Made by a program: the position numbers and the translations under genes. The notes below the pieces were generated by a model. That model saw only the letters and a program-made list of their open reading frames with translations. It searched no databases and was not told where the DNA came from. 64,000 nucleotides of DNA. It comes from an uncultured Tenacibaculum sp. (GTDB lineage Bacteria > Bacteroidota > Bacteroidia > Flavobacteriales > Flavobacteriaceae). This document shows positions 25,921 through 34,971 of this stretch, piece after piece (the stretch's first letter is position 1; each line of letters starts with the position of its first letter). The DNA is taken from positions 28,526-92,525 of the forward strand of contig CANMJA010000017.1 of assembly GCA_947498055.1 (NCBI GenBank), written 5' to 3'.

Positions 25921-27050
25921 TGGCTTTTCAATTAGATAATACCAATAAAACAAAAAAGAAAGAAAGTTCTTTTGATATCGATACGCTTTTAAAGAAAGAA
26001 ATTAATGTATTCGGATCGTCTTTTTCTAATAAAAAGAAAGAGGCATTTTATATAGAATTAAGTGTATTGTTAAACGCGGGATTAGAGCTTAAAGATGCTT
26101 TAGAGTTAATAGGAGCAGAGCAGCGAAAGGAAGTAGATAAAAAAATATTTCAAAGTATTGTAGAGGAGTTAATTAGCGGTAAAAATTTATCGGAAGCCAT
26201 AAAAGCGCAAAAACATTTTTCTGAATACGAATATTATTCGTTACAAATAGGAGAAAAAACAGGAACTTTAAAGAAGGTTTCTGAAGAATTAGGTGTCTTT
26301 TATCAGCGTAAAAATGAGCAAAGGCGATTGGTAATGAATGCACTTTCGTATCCTATTGTAGTTATTTGTACTGCAATTTTAGCGGTTTTTTTTATGTTGC
26401 GTTTTGTAGTGCCAATGTTTGCCGATATTTTTAAACAAAATAAGGTAGAGTTACCTTGGATAACGCAACAGATTATTGCATTGTCTAATACTTTTGAAAA
26501 GTATTATTGGGTAGTGTTGCTTTTTATTATTGGAATGTTTGTTTTTGTTCTAGTTTTTAAAAATAAAGATTGGTATAAGAAAATATACACTTCTTTTTTG
26601 TTGAAAATTCCGTTTGTAGGTAATTTTGTTAGAAAAATTAAAATAGCACAATTTACACAAGCCATCACTTTATTAGTAAGTGCCAAAGTACCTTTGCTAA
26701 ACGGAATTCAAATAACAGAAAAAATGATCGATTTTTATCCGTTACAAAAAGCGTTAAAAAAAGTAGAGGAGAGTATTTTACAAGGAAAAAGTTTACATCA
26801 AAGTATTAAAAGTGAATCTATTTTCGATCCTAAAATGAGTTCTTTAATAAAAGTAGCAGAAGAAACCAACCAAGTAGAAACAATTTTTAATAGATTAACG
26901 TATCAATACACCAAAGAGATAGAACACCAATCGAAAATGCTAAGTGCTACGGTAGAGCCTTTAATTATTTTGGTATTGGGTAGTATTGTAGCGGTTATTT
27001 TAGTAGCAATGTATTTACCAATGTTTAAATTAAGTACGGTTATTGGGTAG
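25920..27050 (+). CDS. gspF: Inner-membrane platform protein of type II secretion / type IV pili
   Basis: A 376-residue protein with the duplicated T2SSF domain: first copy with FYIELSVLLNAGLELKDAL, second with FTQAITLLVSAKVPLLNGIQ. Hydrophobic segments lie at about 142-165, 190-215 and 350-372. It links the GspE ATPase to the growing pseudopilus. It is the last gene of the plus-strand block; the genes after it are unrelated. Confidence 0.92.
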   Translation: MAFQLDNTNKTKKKESSFDIDTLLKKEINVFGSSFSNKKKEAFYIELSVLLNAGLELKDALELIGAEQRKEVDKKIFQSIVEELISGKNLSEAIKAQKHFSEYEYYSLQIGEKTGTLKKVSEELGVFYQRKNEQRRLVMNALSYPIVVICTAILAVFFMLRFVVPMFADIFKQNKVELPWITQQIIALSNTFEKYYWVVLLFIIGMFVFVLVFKNKDWYKKIYTSFLLKIPFVGNFVRKIKIAQFTQAITLLVSAKVPLLNGIQITEKMIDFYPLQKALKKVEESILQGKSLHQSIKSESIFDPKMSSLIKVAEETNQVETIFNRLTYQYTKEIEHQSKMLSATVEPLIILVLGSIVAVILVAMYLPMFKLSTVIG

Positions 27051-27090
27051 TTAGTAATAATTATGGATAAAAAAATTAAGATTAAGAAAA

Positions 27091-27687
27091 ATGAATGATG
27101 TTTTATTTAAAACAAATCCGAGATTAATTATTATTGGAACATTTTTTACTGGATTTATTTTCTTTTTACTAATTGCTCTTTTAGCTTTACAAAAAGCAAA
27201 TGGTGAATATGCAATTTTTGGCTATTCTTTTTTTGGACTATTTACAGTATTAGCATTTTTTTGCTTCTATTATTTATTGAAGGTTAAAATTCTAATAATG
27301 AAGAAAAAAGAGATAATTGTTGAAGATTTTTTACTACCTAAAAAAAGACAAATTAAATTAGAGGAAATAAAAAATATTAAACAGAAAGAAGAATTAATAA
27401 AATTCTATTTAGGGACTAATATTTTTAAAAAACCAAGTTTATTTGTTAATTATAAAACTAATCTGGAATTGATGAATGGAGAAAAAATTGAATTGATAAG
27501 TGTTACTCCTTTACAATTTATTAGTTTGGAAAAAATTTTTTTTAAACTAAAAATGGGTAAAGAAAATATTAAAAGGCAGAGACAAGAGTTTACTCTTTAT
27601 ATTTTAGAAAACGGATTAGCAATAATTGGATTATTTTTTTTGAACCTTCTGAATATTGCTTTATTTTACGGAATAATTTCATCCTAG
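27091..27687 (+). CDS. Uncharacterised membrane protein
   Basis: No family recognised. The 198-residue protein has two N-terminal membrane helices (about 12-32 and 42-64), a basic, lysine-rich cytosolic domain with beta character (KKKEIIVEDFLLPKKRQIKL), and a third helix near the C-terminus (ENGLAIIGLFFLNLLNIALF). This PH-like-domain-in-membrane layout is common among small bacterial membrane proteins. It lies 40 bp after gspF but has no evident link to secretion. Confidence 0.65.
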   Translation: MNDVLFKTNPRLIIIGTFFTGFIFFLLIALLALQKANGEYAIFGYSFFGLFTVLAFFCFYYLLKVKILIMKKKEIIVEDFLLPKKRQIKLEEIKNIKQKEELIKFYLGTNIFKKPSLFVNYKTNLELMNGEKIELISVTPLQFISLEKIFFKLKMGKENIKRQRQEFTLYILENGLAIIGLFFLNLLNIALFYGIISS

Positions 27688-27707
27688 AATAGGGTAAGTA
27701 ATTTAAA

Positions 27708-27983
27708 ATGAAATCGAAATTAAGTAAAGAATACAAACAGCTATTTAAGGAGTTAAGAACTATTGTTAATTCATGGGAATTAATACCTAGTTCTCCAATA
27801 GATGAGTTTGATTCTATAAATCAGTTGTTTTTGAGTTTGCTATATAAAGGTGCGAATGAAATTGAGATTTCGAAAAAAATTCAAATGGAATTGAATACTA
27901 ATTATGGGTTTTCTATTGAAGATTTTCATATTAAAGAGATGACTAGGCAAGTAATAGAATGGTGGAATAATAAAAATAGTTAG
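27708..27983 (+). CDS. Small helical protein of unknown function
   Basis: A 91-residue, probably cytosolic, protein with pattern WELIPSSPIDEFDSINQLFL followed by helices rich in Ile and Glu, ending RQVIEWWNNKNS. The layout is reminiscent of the DUF1871 group of small proteins, but this is a weak resemblance by eye. About 20 bp separates it from the preceding membrane-protein gene. Confidence 0.55.
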   Translation: MKSKLSKEYKQLFKELRTIVNSWELIPSSPIDEFDSINQLFLSLLYKGANEIEISKKIQMELNTNYGFSIEDFHIKEMTRQVIEWWNNKNS

Positions 27984-28078
27984 CGTTATAAGAAGAGAGA
28001 TTAGATGAATGGAGATTATTTTATAAATAGTAAATTAGAACGAGAAAGAATTCAAATCAAAAATAAATTGTAATATTT

Positions 28079-30427
28079 ATGAAACAAGTTGTATCACTGT
28101 TATTTACTCTTTTAAATTTTATTGTTTTTTCTCAAAGTTATAACCCTGTGGTTTTAAATTTGAAGGAAGGAGACGATGTTTCTTTTTTAAAAAAAGAGCT
28201 TAAGAATGCTAAAATTGTGATGCTTGGGGAAGCAACTCATGACGATGGAAATATTTTTGAATTAAAAACAAAAATAATTAAATATTTACATCGAGAAATG
28301 GGGTTTAATGTGGTTGCTTTTGAGTCTGGAACTTTTGAGGTTTGGAAAGCACAGAGAGAAATTAAAAAAGGAGTTAAGTCAAAAGTAGCTATGGGGAACT
28401 CATTGTTTTCTATGTGGTCTAAAGCAAAAGAATTTCAGAGTTTTATTGATTTTTTTAAAGAAAATAAGAATAAGCTAAAGCTTTTTGGTTTTGATAATCA
28501 GATAACAGGCGTTTATGGTGAAAAACAATTACTCAAAGAACTTTATGATTATTGTAAAAGTAACCATTTTTTATTTGAACTAAACCAATCAGACCTAGAG
28601 TTACTTTTAGAATCAATGTTTTATTCTGGAGTTTTTGATGAAAAGGATATTTCTTACCAAAAATATAATTCATCTTTAACTTTGTTAAAAGAAAAAATTT
28701 CAACAAAAAAAATAAATGAAGAAAACTTTTATTGGTTACAGATTGTTAAAAATTTAATTTCATTAGGAGAACAGTTTTACAATTCTAACGAATTTGTCAT
28801 AAGTACTTTTAATGTAAGTTCTAAAGATAACTTAAGAGACAAACAAATGGCTGAAAACTTATTAAGTTATATAAAAGAACATCCTAATGAAAAAATAATA
28901 TGTTGGGGAGCTAATGTACATTTTGTAAATAATATGTCATCGATAACAACTCCTATAGTGAAAGAGTTTAGACCTATGGGGAGTTATCTAAAAAATGAAT
29001 TGAATGAAAAACTATATAGTCTAGCTATTGTTACTGCTGAAGATTCGATAAAGTTAGGAGGGAAATATAATAAGACCCCTATTGAAATTTCATCTTTTGA
29101 AAATTTTTTAAAAAAGATGAAATCTCCTTATGCCTTTATATCATCTAATCAAAAGAAGATGAAACTTAAAATAAAAAATAGATTATTTAGCCCAATAACA
29201 TTTGTAAATGCTCAATTGAATTTATTACACGATGGTTATTTATATGTAGATAAAGTGATTCCTTCTAGTTTTAGTATTCAAGATAAAGAAAAACAAAACA
29301 TAGAAAATAATAATATCAACAAAATTACTGGCAGTAGAATTTCTGGATATATAAGAGACATAGATACTAAAAAACCTCTTGAATTTGTAAATGTATTAAT
29401 AAAAGATAGTAATTTGGGGACAACAACTAATGAAAAAGGCTATTTTGAATTAATTTTACCATTTGAAATAAATGATAAATCTATTATTATATCATCATTA
29501 GGTTATAAAATCAAAACGTATTTATTTAATAAACTACCTTATAATATTGAACTTGAAAATGAATCTATTGAATTAGAAGAAATAGTTATTCATAAAAAAA
29601 TATCTGCTAATACTATTATGAAAAATGTAATAGCAAATATTAAGAAGAATTATCCTGTAAAACCTTTTAATAGTTCACATTTTGCAAATGCAGAAATTAA
29701 AACAGAAGATTCAATATTATTAAATGTTGATTTTATAACAGATCAGTACAATAGGGGGTATTCAAGTAGAAATAGACCAACACAAAATATTCAAGAGATT
29801 AGATGGAATATTAAAAAAATAACTCTTCCGAAAAAAATTCGTCAATTATTTTATAGACAATATAATCCTGTAAAATATGCCAAGTTTATAAACAAAAGGA
29901 AAATGAAAAAATTTCAATTCTCTATTGAAAAAGAAGAAGTTTATAAAGGAAAAGAAATTTATATATTAAGATTTGTAACAGATCGAAATCATTTTACTTA
30001 TACAGGTCAACCCCTTTCAAGTAATTATTCTGGTCATATATATGTAAACAAAGATGATTTTGCTGTAGTTAAAGTTTTTGAAAACTGGAATGTAACTGAT
30101 TATCCAAACGAGTTGTTGTATAGTAATAAATTTTGGCAAACAAATTATTCTAGTAAAAAGACTACTAATATTATTTTAGAATCTAGTTATTTTAAAAATG
30201 AAAAGGATTTATATTACTTAAATAAATCGATCAATTATATTTACGGAACTTTAGAGAGTAAAAATAAAAAAGAGAGTTTTTTTAAAGAAGTATATACTTC
30301 GTATTGGTATAATTTTAAGGATGATGAATTAAAACCAATTTCATTTAAAAATGAAAAAAGTGAGTTTAGTATGGCATCTTATGATAAAACATTTTGGGAT
30401 ACTTATAAATTTAGAAAAAAAGAATAA
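28079..30427 (+). CDS. Erythromycin-esterase-like domain fused to a carboxypeptidase-regulatory-like domain
   Basis: A 782-residue secreted protein with a signal peptide (ending IVFSQ). Residues about 25-390 match the erythromycin-esterase/EreA-like fold: MLGEATHDDGNIFELKTKII with the key Glu and His, GFNVVAFESG, and IICWGANVHF. Residues about 425-510 are a CarboxypepD_reg-like beta-sandwich (ISGYIRDIDTKKPLEFVNVL, TTTNEKGYFEL) followed by a 270-residue region as in DUF5686-type outer-membrane proteins. The reaction is unknown; macrolide hydrolysis should not be assumed for a secreted fusion of this kind. Confidence 0.75.
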   Translation: MKQVVSLLFTLLNFIVFSQSYNPVVLNLKEGDDVSFLKKELKNAKIVMLGEATHDDGNIFELKTKIIKYLHREMGFNVVAFESGTFEVWKAQREIKKGVKSKVAMGNSLFSMWSKAKEFQSFIDFFKENKNKLKLFGFDNQITGVYGEKQLLKELYDYCKSNHFLFELNQSDLELLLESMFYSGVFDEKDISYQKYNSSLTLLKEKISTKKINEENFYWLQIVKNLISLGEQFYNSNEFVISTFNVSSKDNLRDKQMAENLLSYIKEHPNEKIICWGANVHFVNNMSSITTPIVKEFRPMGSYLKNELNEKLYSLAIVTAEDSIKLGGKYNKTPIEISSFENFLKKMKSPYAFISSNQKKMKLKIKNRLFSPITFVNAQLNLLHDGYLYVDKVIPSSFSIQDKEKQNIENNNINKITGSRISGYIRDIDTKKPLEFVNVLIKDSNLGTTTNEKGYFELILPFEINDKSIIISSLGYKIKTYLFNKLPYNIELENESIELEEIVIHKKISANTIMKNVIANIKKNYPVKPFNSSHFANAEIKTEDSILLNVDFITDQYNRGYSSRNRPTQNIQEIRWNIKKITLPKKIRQLFYRQYNPVKYAKFINKRKMKKFQFSIEKEEVYKGKEIYILRFVTDRNHFTYTGQPLSSNYSGHIYVNKDDFAVVKVFENWNVTDYPNELLYSNKFWQTNYSSKKTTNIILESSYFKNEKDLYYLNKSINYIYGTLESKNKKESFFKEVYTSYWYNFKDDELKPISFKNEKSEFSMASYDKTFWDTYKFRKKE

Positions 30428-30580
30428 ATTTTAGGAGTAAGCTAAAAATTCTATATGTAGAGTAAATACAAATCACATTTACATTGAAATCATTATTGCT
30501 TGACAACAAGTTTTTTACGTCTATCTAAAGTTGATTATAAATTAAGATAGAAAGGATAAACGATAACTAATTTACAGAAA

Positions 30581-31027
30581 TTACTTTTTTCCATCGTTTC
30601 TTTTTATTGTTTTTGTTATTTTTCTAATAACAGTTTCTCTGTTTTTTGCAAGTTTAAAAAACTCAGGAATATGTAAAAAAGAAAATGGAAGCTCTCGATT
30701 GGTTTGTTTTCTGTTTTTTGATTTTATAAATTCTAAAATAGCTATAGCGTGTTCTAAATTCCAAGCCCATAGAATTTTTCCTTTAATATTAAATTTCCAA
30801 TAAGCATCTTTTTCCCAATTAATAATTTTTTCATTAGTATAACCGCATTTTGAACAATTCAATTTAGCTTTAAAATTTTTAGAAAGTTTTCCAGAATTAA
30901 ATGTCATTTTGTTTCCGTTAAAATTCTTAGTTATAGGAATTTCAGAACAATTACATTCTCCCTGACAATTTGGACAGATTACACTAAAAACTTTAGGAAA
31001 ACGAAACCATTCGTATATATAAGTCAT
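30581..31027 (-). CDS. Small zinc-ribbon protein of unknown function
   Basis: A 148-residue protein with two CxxC pairs (CPNCQGECNC near residues 18-27 and CSKCGY near 58) that can bind zinc, then a Trp-rich segment (YWKFNIKGKILWAWNLEHAI) and a basic C-terminus (RKITKTIKRNDGKK). No signal peptide. I do not know its role. Confidence 0.6.
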   Translation of the reverse strand: MTYIYEWFRFPKVFSVICPNCQGECNCSEIPITKNFNGNKMTFNSGKLSKNFKAKLNCSKCGYTNEKIINWEKDAYWKFNIKGKILWAWNLEHAIAILEFIKSKNRKQTNRELPFSFLHIPEFFKLAKNRETVIRKITKTIKRNDGKK

Positions 31028-31103
31028 TTGTATAACTTTATTTTTTTGTAAAGGAATATTGTTTTAACTCATTGTACATTTAGAAATTTTAATAACACTA
31101 AAT

Positions 31104-31220
31104 GTCAGTTCAAGTACTTTTGAGGTAAGAAAAAGTGTATTGAGAACTATTTTAGACCTAAAATGATGATTCTCGATACAATTTTTCTCCATTTTATTCC
31201 GAAAAATCACTCGAATTGAC
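31104..31220. repeat. Complete palindromic dispersed repeat
   Basis: A 117-bp imperfect palindrome with ends GTCAGTTCAAGT and ACTCGAATTGAC and centre TTTTAGACCTAAAAT. Its arms match the partial copies at 10044 and 21056 (shared GAAAAATTGTATCGAGA). As RNA or single-stranded DNA it would form one long hairpin. It lies between two genes on the minus strand. Confidence 0.7.
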
Positions 31221-31252
31221 AGAATTTTATTCCAAATACACAACAGTTTTTT

Positions 31253-32242
31253 TTATAATTCATCAATAGCAACTCTATAAATTCCGTTCCCCCATGATCC
31301 AATAACTATTTGGTTTTTGTAAATCATTATTTCAGAAATTGTATCAAAGTCTACGCTATCTATTTTTACCCATTTATTATTCTTTTCTATAAAAACTCCT
31401 TGTTTCCAACCTCCAATAATTAATGTTTTATCGTTAATTACATTAATTTGACTAATATTAATTTGAGGAACATTAGGAAGTTCTTTCCAACTAATTCCGC
31501 TATTTTTACTATGATATATAGCACTTAAATTTGCGCTATTTTTACTGGTAGCGACCCAAATGTCTTTAGAATCTTCAGATATTTTCATATCCCAACACGT
31601 TTTTCCTTTGGTATCTAAAACTTGCTTCCATGTACTTCCTTGGTTAGTAGATTTCCAAACACCTTTATTGTAAGTTTGTGCATAAACAATACTATCATTT
31701 TTTTTATCTAATTCTATAGACCATGCAAATTGAAAACTATTATTAATCACTTTAGGGGTAGATCTAATCCATGTATTTCCTCCATCGATACTTTTAACTA
31801 CACCAAAAGAAGAGGTTGCAGCATACACAAGTAAAGGATTTTGAACTCCAACTTTTATACTTCTAATATCTGAGGAGGGAAAATTCACATCTTTTTTCCA
31901 AGTTTTCCCATGGTCAGTACTCTTATACAAACCATCTTTCCAAGTACCAGCATAGATAGTATTTGTTGGATTGGTTGAAACAGCAATAGCTTGAATATCG
32001 GACGTATAAGGACTAATTGATTTTCCATTATTAAGTACTTCCCAAGTTTTTCCATAGTCTGTACTTTTATGAATGGTTCCAGTATTTAATTTTTTTCCTT
32101 TTAAACCAGCATATAGTTCTGAAGGGTTGGTAGGAGAGCTTCCGATAGATCGTATTATTTTCCCTTTCAACAATGAATCAGATTGTGAAAAATTGATTTT
32201 ACATATAAAAAATAACAATAATACAGCTACTATGTTTTTCAT
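31253..32242 (-). CDS. Secreted BNR/Asp-box beta-propeller protein
   Basis: A 329-residue protein with a signal peptide (ending KINFSQ) and at least five Asp-box repeats of the form S-x-D-x-G-x-T-W: STDYGKTWEV, STDHGKTWKK, SIDGGNTWIR, STNQGSTWKQ, SKNSGISWKE. These mark a beta-propeller as in sialidases and in Vps10/photosystem-assembly-type proteins. The Arg triad of a sialidase is not evident, so a binding or structural role is more likely than catalysis. No sorting domain is seen. Confidence 0.8.
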   Translation of the reverse strand: MKNIVAVLLLFFICKINFSQSDSLLKGKIIRSIGSSPTNPSELYAGLKGKKLNTGTIHKSTDYGKTWEVLNNGKSISPYTSDIQAIAVSTNPTNTIYAGTWKDGLYKSTDHGKTWKKDVNFPSSDIRSIKVGVQNPLLVYAATSSFGVVKSIDGGNTWIRSTPKVINNSFQFAWSIELDKKNDSIVYAQTYNKGVWKSTNQGSTWKQVLDTKGKTCWDMKISEDSKDIWVATSKNSANLSAIYHSKNSGISWKELPNVPQINISQINVINDKTLIIGGWKQGVFIEKNNKWVKIDSVDFDTISEIMIYKNQIVIGSWGNGIYRVAIDEL

Positions 32243-32410
32243 GGATATCTATTTTAATGAAATTTAATGTTAAAGCTCTAGTACTCGATAAAAAATAGAA
32301 TAGTTATAATGATTATTTTGAAATATTAAATGAATTTAATTTTCTATTTATAACTACAAGTAAAAGATGTAGTAAAAATAAGAAGTAAAATGATTAGTAG
32401 TAATTGTTTT

Positions 32411-32821
32411 TTAATTTTCCTTTAATTTCAGCAAATTCTTTATTTCTTTTAACAATCGACTAAGATAATCTCTAGCTATTTCTTCTGTTCCAGATAAGTA
32501 ATGAAAACCAGTTAGTTTCCGTTTAGGATTAGTTAGTTCGTCCTCTATATCTTCCATAAATATTTTAATATATCTTTTGTCATATTTAATATAACGAGAA
32601 GCAACCTGACGTATTTTTTCATTAGATACTTTTTCTCTTTCAAAAATTATAGAGTAAAGAGGAAGAGAGATTGAAGAATCTTTTCTACTTTCAATTAATG
32701 TTTTCCCTCTTTCTTTACCATAACCTTGTCCGCATTTTTCACACTCACTTGAAAGAGTATTATTTGAATCTTGTAAAAAGATTAAAGTAGTTCCACATCT
32801 AAAACAAAAATCTTTTTCCAT
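32411..32821 (-). CDS. Small zinc-finger protein of unknown function
   Basis: A 136-residue protein that begins with a zinc ribbon (FCFRCGTTL and SECEKCGQGYG, two CxxC knuckles 19 residues apart) and continues as a charged helical domain ending in KEIKNLLKLKEN. The zinc ribbon resembles general cysteine-knuckle domains in small cytosolic proteins. The 191 bp upstream (32822-33012) contain no gene that I can support. Confidence 0.6.
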   Translation of the reverse strand: MEKDFCFRCGTTLIFLQDSNNTLSSECEKCGQGYGKERGKTLIESRKDSSISLPLYSIIFEREKVSNEKIRQVASRYIKYDKRYIKIFMEDIEDELTNPKRKLTGFHYLSGTEEIARDYLSRLLKEIKNLLKLKEN

Positions 32822-33012
32822 GTTTTTGTAATTATCTAGGTCGGCCTTATGTATGAAATGTAGCGTGTAAAGATTAACACAGAGTCAAATTTTTATATTT
32901 TGTTTTTAACTGATCAGTCTTAAAAGCTAAATTAAAAATTTGGCGATCTTTGTAAATAAACACAAGCCTTTTAGTTTAGCACTTATCAGCTATGTTTTCA
33001 TAGGACACTTTG

Positions 33013-33816
33013 TTACCACATGTTTTTCATTTTTTCAATTCGTTCAGGATATTTTCCGTTTTCCAAAAACTCTTTAAACTCTTCTCCAGTAAATTTTACA
33101 TTTCCAGAATTGATTGTAGTATTTTTCCAATTTGAAATTATTGATTGAATGGTATTAAATAACTCTTCATTTTCGTCTCCGTTTTCAATCCCAATTCTTA
33201 ATTCGTCATTTTTGAATCTGATAGACTTAAAAAACAAGCCTTTGTCAGTTCTACTTATTTTATTTAAGGTTTGGATAAAATACCCACTATAATCTGGATA
33301 TGGTATTTTTTCCGATTTAATAAGTTCTCCTGCAAAATATCTAAAACCTATTTTAATGTTGCGTTCTTCAAATTTTTCAATCCAATACGTTGCTGTTGGT
33401 ACTTCTTTTTGAGTTGTTATTATATAAATTTCATTATTACTAACTCTAGGTTTAGTAAAAGTTCTAGTTATTTTTGGTTCGCTAATCTTTATCGATTCAC
33501 AAGTCATTTCAAATTTACTTCCTATATCAAATTTTAGACCTATACCTTTATCTGTCAAATCAATTTCATTAATACAGAACTCTCTTATTGGCGTAAATTG
33601 TTCTTTTTTATAAGTCCAATTTGTAAGTCCGATTGGTTTTAAAGAAAATTCTTTTAATTCTTCCTTTTCTCCTGCAACATATTTTCCAACAGTCTGATAT
33701 CCTACCACAATTTCAAGTCCATTTTTAGAATCATTAATTTCAGATATAAACCCTTCTTCAAACCAATAGTTTTGGTCGAGCCATTTTTCTAATTCAGTTC
33801 TGTTATTAATGTTCAT
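33013..33816 (-). CDS. Uncharacterised cytosolic protein
   Basis: A 267-residue protein with no signal peptide and no motif that I recognise. It alternates beta-strand-like segments with charged turns (ISEPKITRTFTKPRVSNNE, EKIPYPDYSGYFIQTLNK). I started it at the ATG giving MNINNRTEL, since the 12 residues upstream look like non-coding. It stands alone between long spacers. Confidence 0.6.
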   Translation of the reverse strand: MNINNRTELEKWLDQNYWFEEGFISEINDSKNGLEIVVGYQTVGKYVAGEKEELKEFSLKPIGLTNWTYKKEQFTPIREFCINEIDLTDKGIGLKFDIGSKFEMTCESIKISEPKITRTFTKPRVSNNEIYIITTQKEVPTATYWIEKFEERNIKIGFRYFAGELIKSEKIPYPDYSGYFIQTLNKISRTDKGLFFKSIRFKNDELRIGIENGDENEELFNTIQSIISNWKNTTINSGNVKFTGEEFKEFLENGKYPERIEKMKNMW

Positions 33817-34054
33817 TTCTGTAATGTGTGGTAACAAATATATAAAATACATATATCTTTTATATCTCTGTTAAGAGATCAGTAAATGTATACTCATTTT
33901 AAAACATTGTTTTTCAGATTCTAAATAGATCTCGATTGCTCAATTTGATATAATTTAGAGGTAACTGTAAATAAAGAACACTTAAGTAATTGCTGTGATT
34001 TTTCTAAGTACATGACAAAAATTAATCTATAATATTGGAATAATTTGATTTTAA

Positions 34055-34087
34055 AGACCTCACAGGTTTTCAAAACCTGTGAGGTCT
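34055..34087. repeat. Perfect 16-bp inverted repeat
   Basis: AGACCTCACAGGTTTT and AAAACCTGTGAGGTCT flank a single C. It is much more GC-rich than its surroundings and is followed by GAGTTTTTT. It may be a terminator for either strand or a mobile palindrome. The rest of 33817-34353 is AT-rich with one tiny ORF. Confidence 0.65.
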
Positions 34088-34169
34088 GAGTTTTTTAAAC
34101 CTAATAACCAATGTGTTTATATAGGTTTAAGCTGTTTTTGTTATGTACTATGGTGACCTTTATATTTCT

Positions 34170-34271
34170 TTAATTCTTGCTATTATCAAAATCAAAGAAA
34201 TTGTTACTTTGTTTTTTTGAACAACTTAGGCAAAGTAAAAAAAGTAATATGATTCGTAAAGATTTGATCAT
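34170..34271 (-). CDS. Tiny lipoprotein-like ORF, 33 residues
   Basis: An ATG at 34271 opens a 33-residue frame with a convincing lipoprotein signal (MIKSLRIILLFLLCLSC) followed by only 16 residues (SKKQSNNFFDFDNSKN). It could be a micro-lipoprotein or the surviving start of a lost lipoprotein gene. No other support. Confidence 0.35.
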   Translation of the reverse strand: MIKSLRIILLFLLCLSCSKKQSNNFFDFDNSKN

Positions 34272-34353
34272 TTATTAATTTAAAGCTAACATTTTGTATA
34301 AACTGTTTGATAAAGTTAATTAAAATATTGTTAGATATGTATTTTAAAATTAT

Positions 34354-34920
34354 TTATAAACGTCTCACGCCTTTAAGTTCTCCGACATATTTTCCGCTTA
34401 TAGTTCCAAAATCTACAGTTTCAAATTGATATATTAAAGAATGAATTTTTTCATCAACTTCAACTTCAATACTTCCATTGATTATCTGATCTTGTTTTAT
34501 ATCGTTTGAACTGATAATACAATTGTTATTGATAACAATAGATATTGAGCTTAGATAAGGTTCATCATTACTTATTCCAAAATTATATGTTCCGGCAGGA
34601 AGGAATATATCGGCATCATACGGAGAAAAAATACTAAAAATAATACCTTGTGTTAGATTATTTGAATAATCACAACCTCCACCATGGAACTCATCATTAA
34701 GTATTTCTCCATTTAAAAGATAAACTGTATTATAAAGAGCTTGTGTCGGGCTAAGTGGATCGCTTATATTTGTTAGTGATATTAGATACCCATTTGGTGT
34801 TGAATATTCAGTTTCATTAATTGTAAATTTAGAATTAGGGCTAATAGTTTCATCATCAGAAGAACAATTAGAAGTTAATAAAGCTATAAATAAGATTAGT
34901 AATAATTTTAGTCTATTCAT
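34354..34920 (-). CDS. Lipoprotein of unknown function
   Basis: A 188-residue lipoprotein (lipobox LLTSNC, Cys about 19, then SSDDE, an acidic surface-export-like signal). The mature part looks like a beta-sandwich (ADIFLPAGTYNFGISNDEPY; GSIEVEVDEKIHSLIYQFET). I took the ATG giving MNRLKLLLIL rather than the one 21 bases upstream. It sits next to the second secretion block and could be a substrate or accessory, but nothing proves this. Confidence 0.65.
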   Translation of the reverse strand: MNRLKLLLILFIALLTSNCSSDDETISPNSKFTINETEYSTPNGYLISLTNISDPLSPTQALYNTVYLLNGEILNDEFHGGGCDYSNNLTQGIIFSIFSPYDADIFLPAGTYNFGISNDEPYLSSISIVINNNCIISSNDIKQDQIINGSIEVEVDEKIHSLIYQFETVDFGTISGKYVGELKGVRRL

Positions 34921-34971
34921 AATGTTGTATTTATTTTTCAATACTGAATAAAAAGATATTTAAAGTGCTTC

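Noticed and set aside
28005..28073. 22-codon frame after the small helical protein gene
   Set aside because: Too short, no conserved feature, and most likely the leader of the next gene.
28079..29250. Calling the esterase-like protein a macrolide resistance enzyme
   Set aside because: It is exported and fused to a regulatory domain; the fold alone does not show that substrate.
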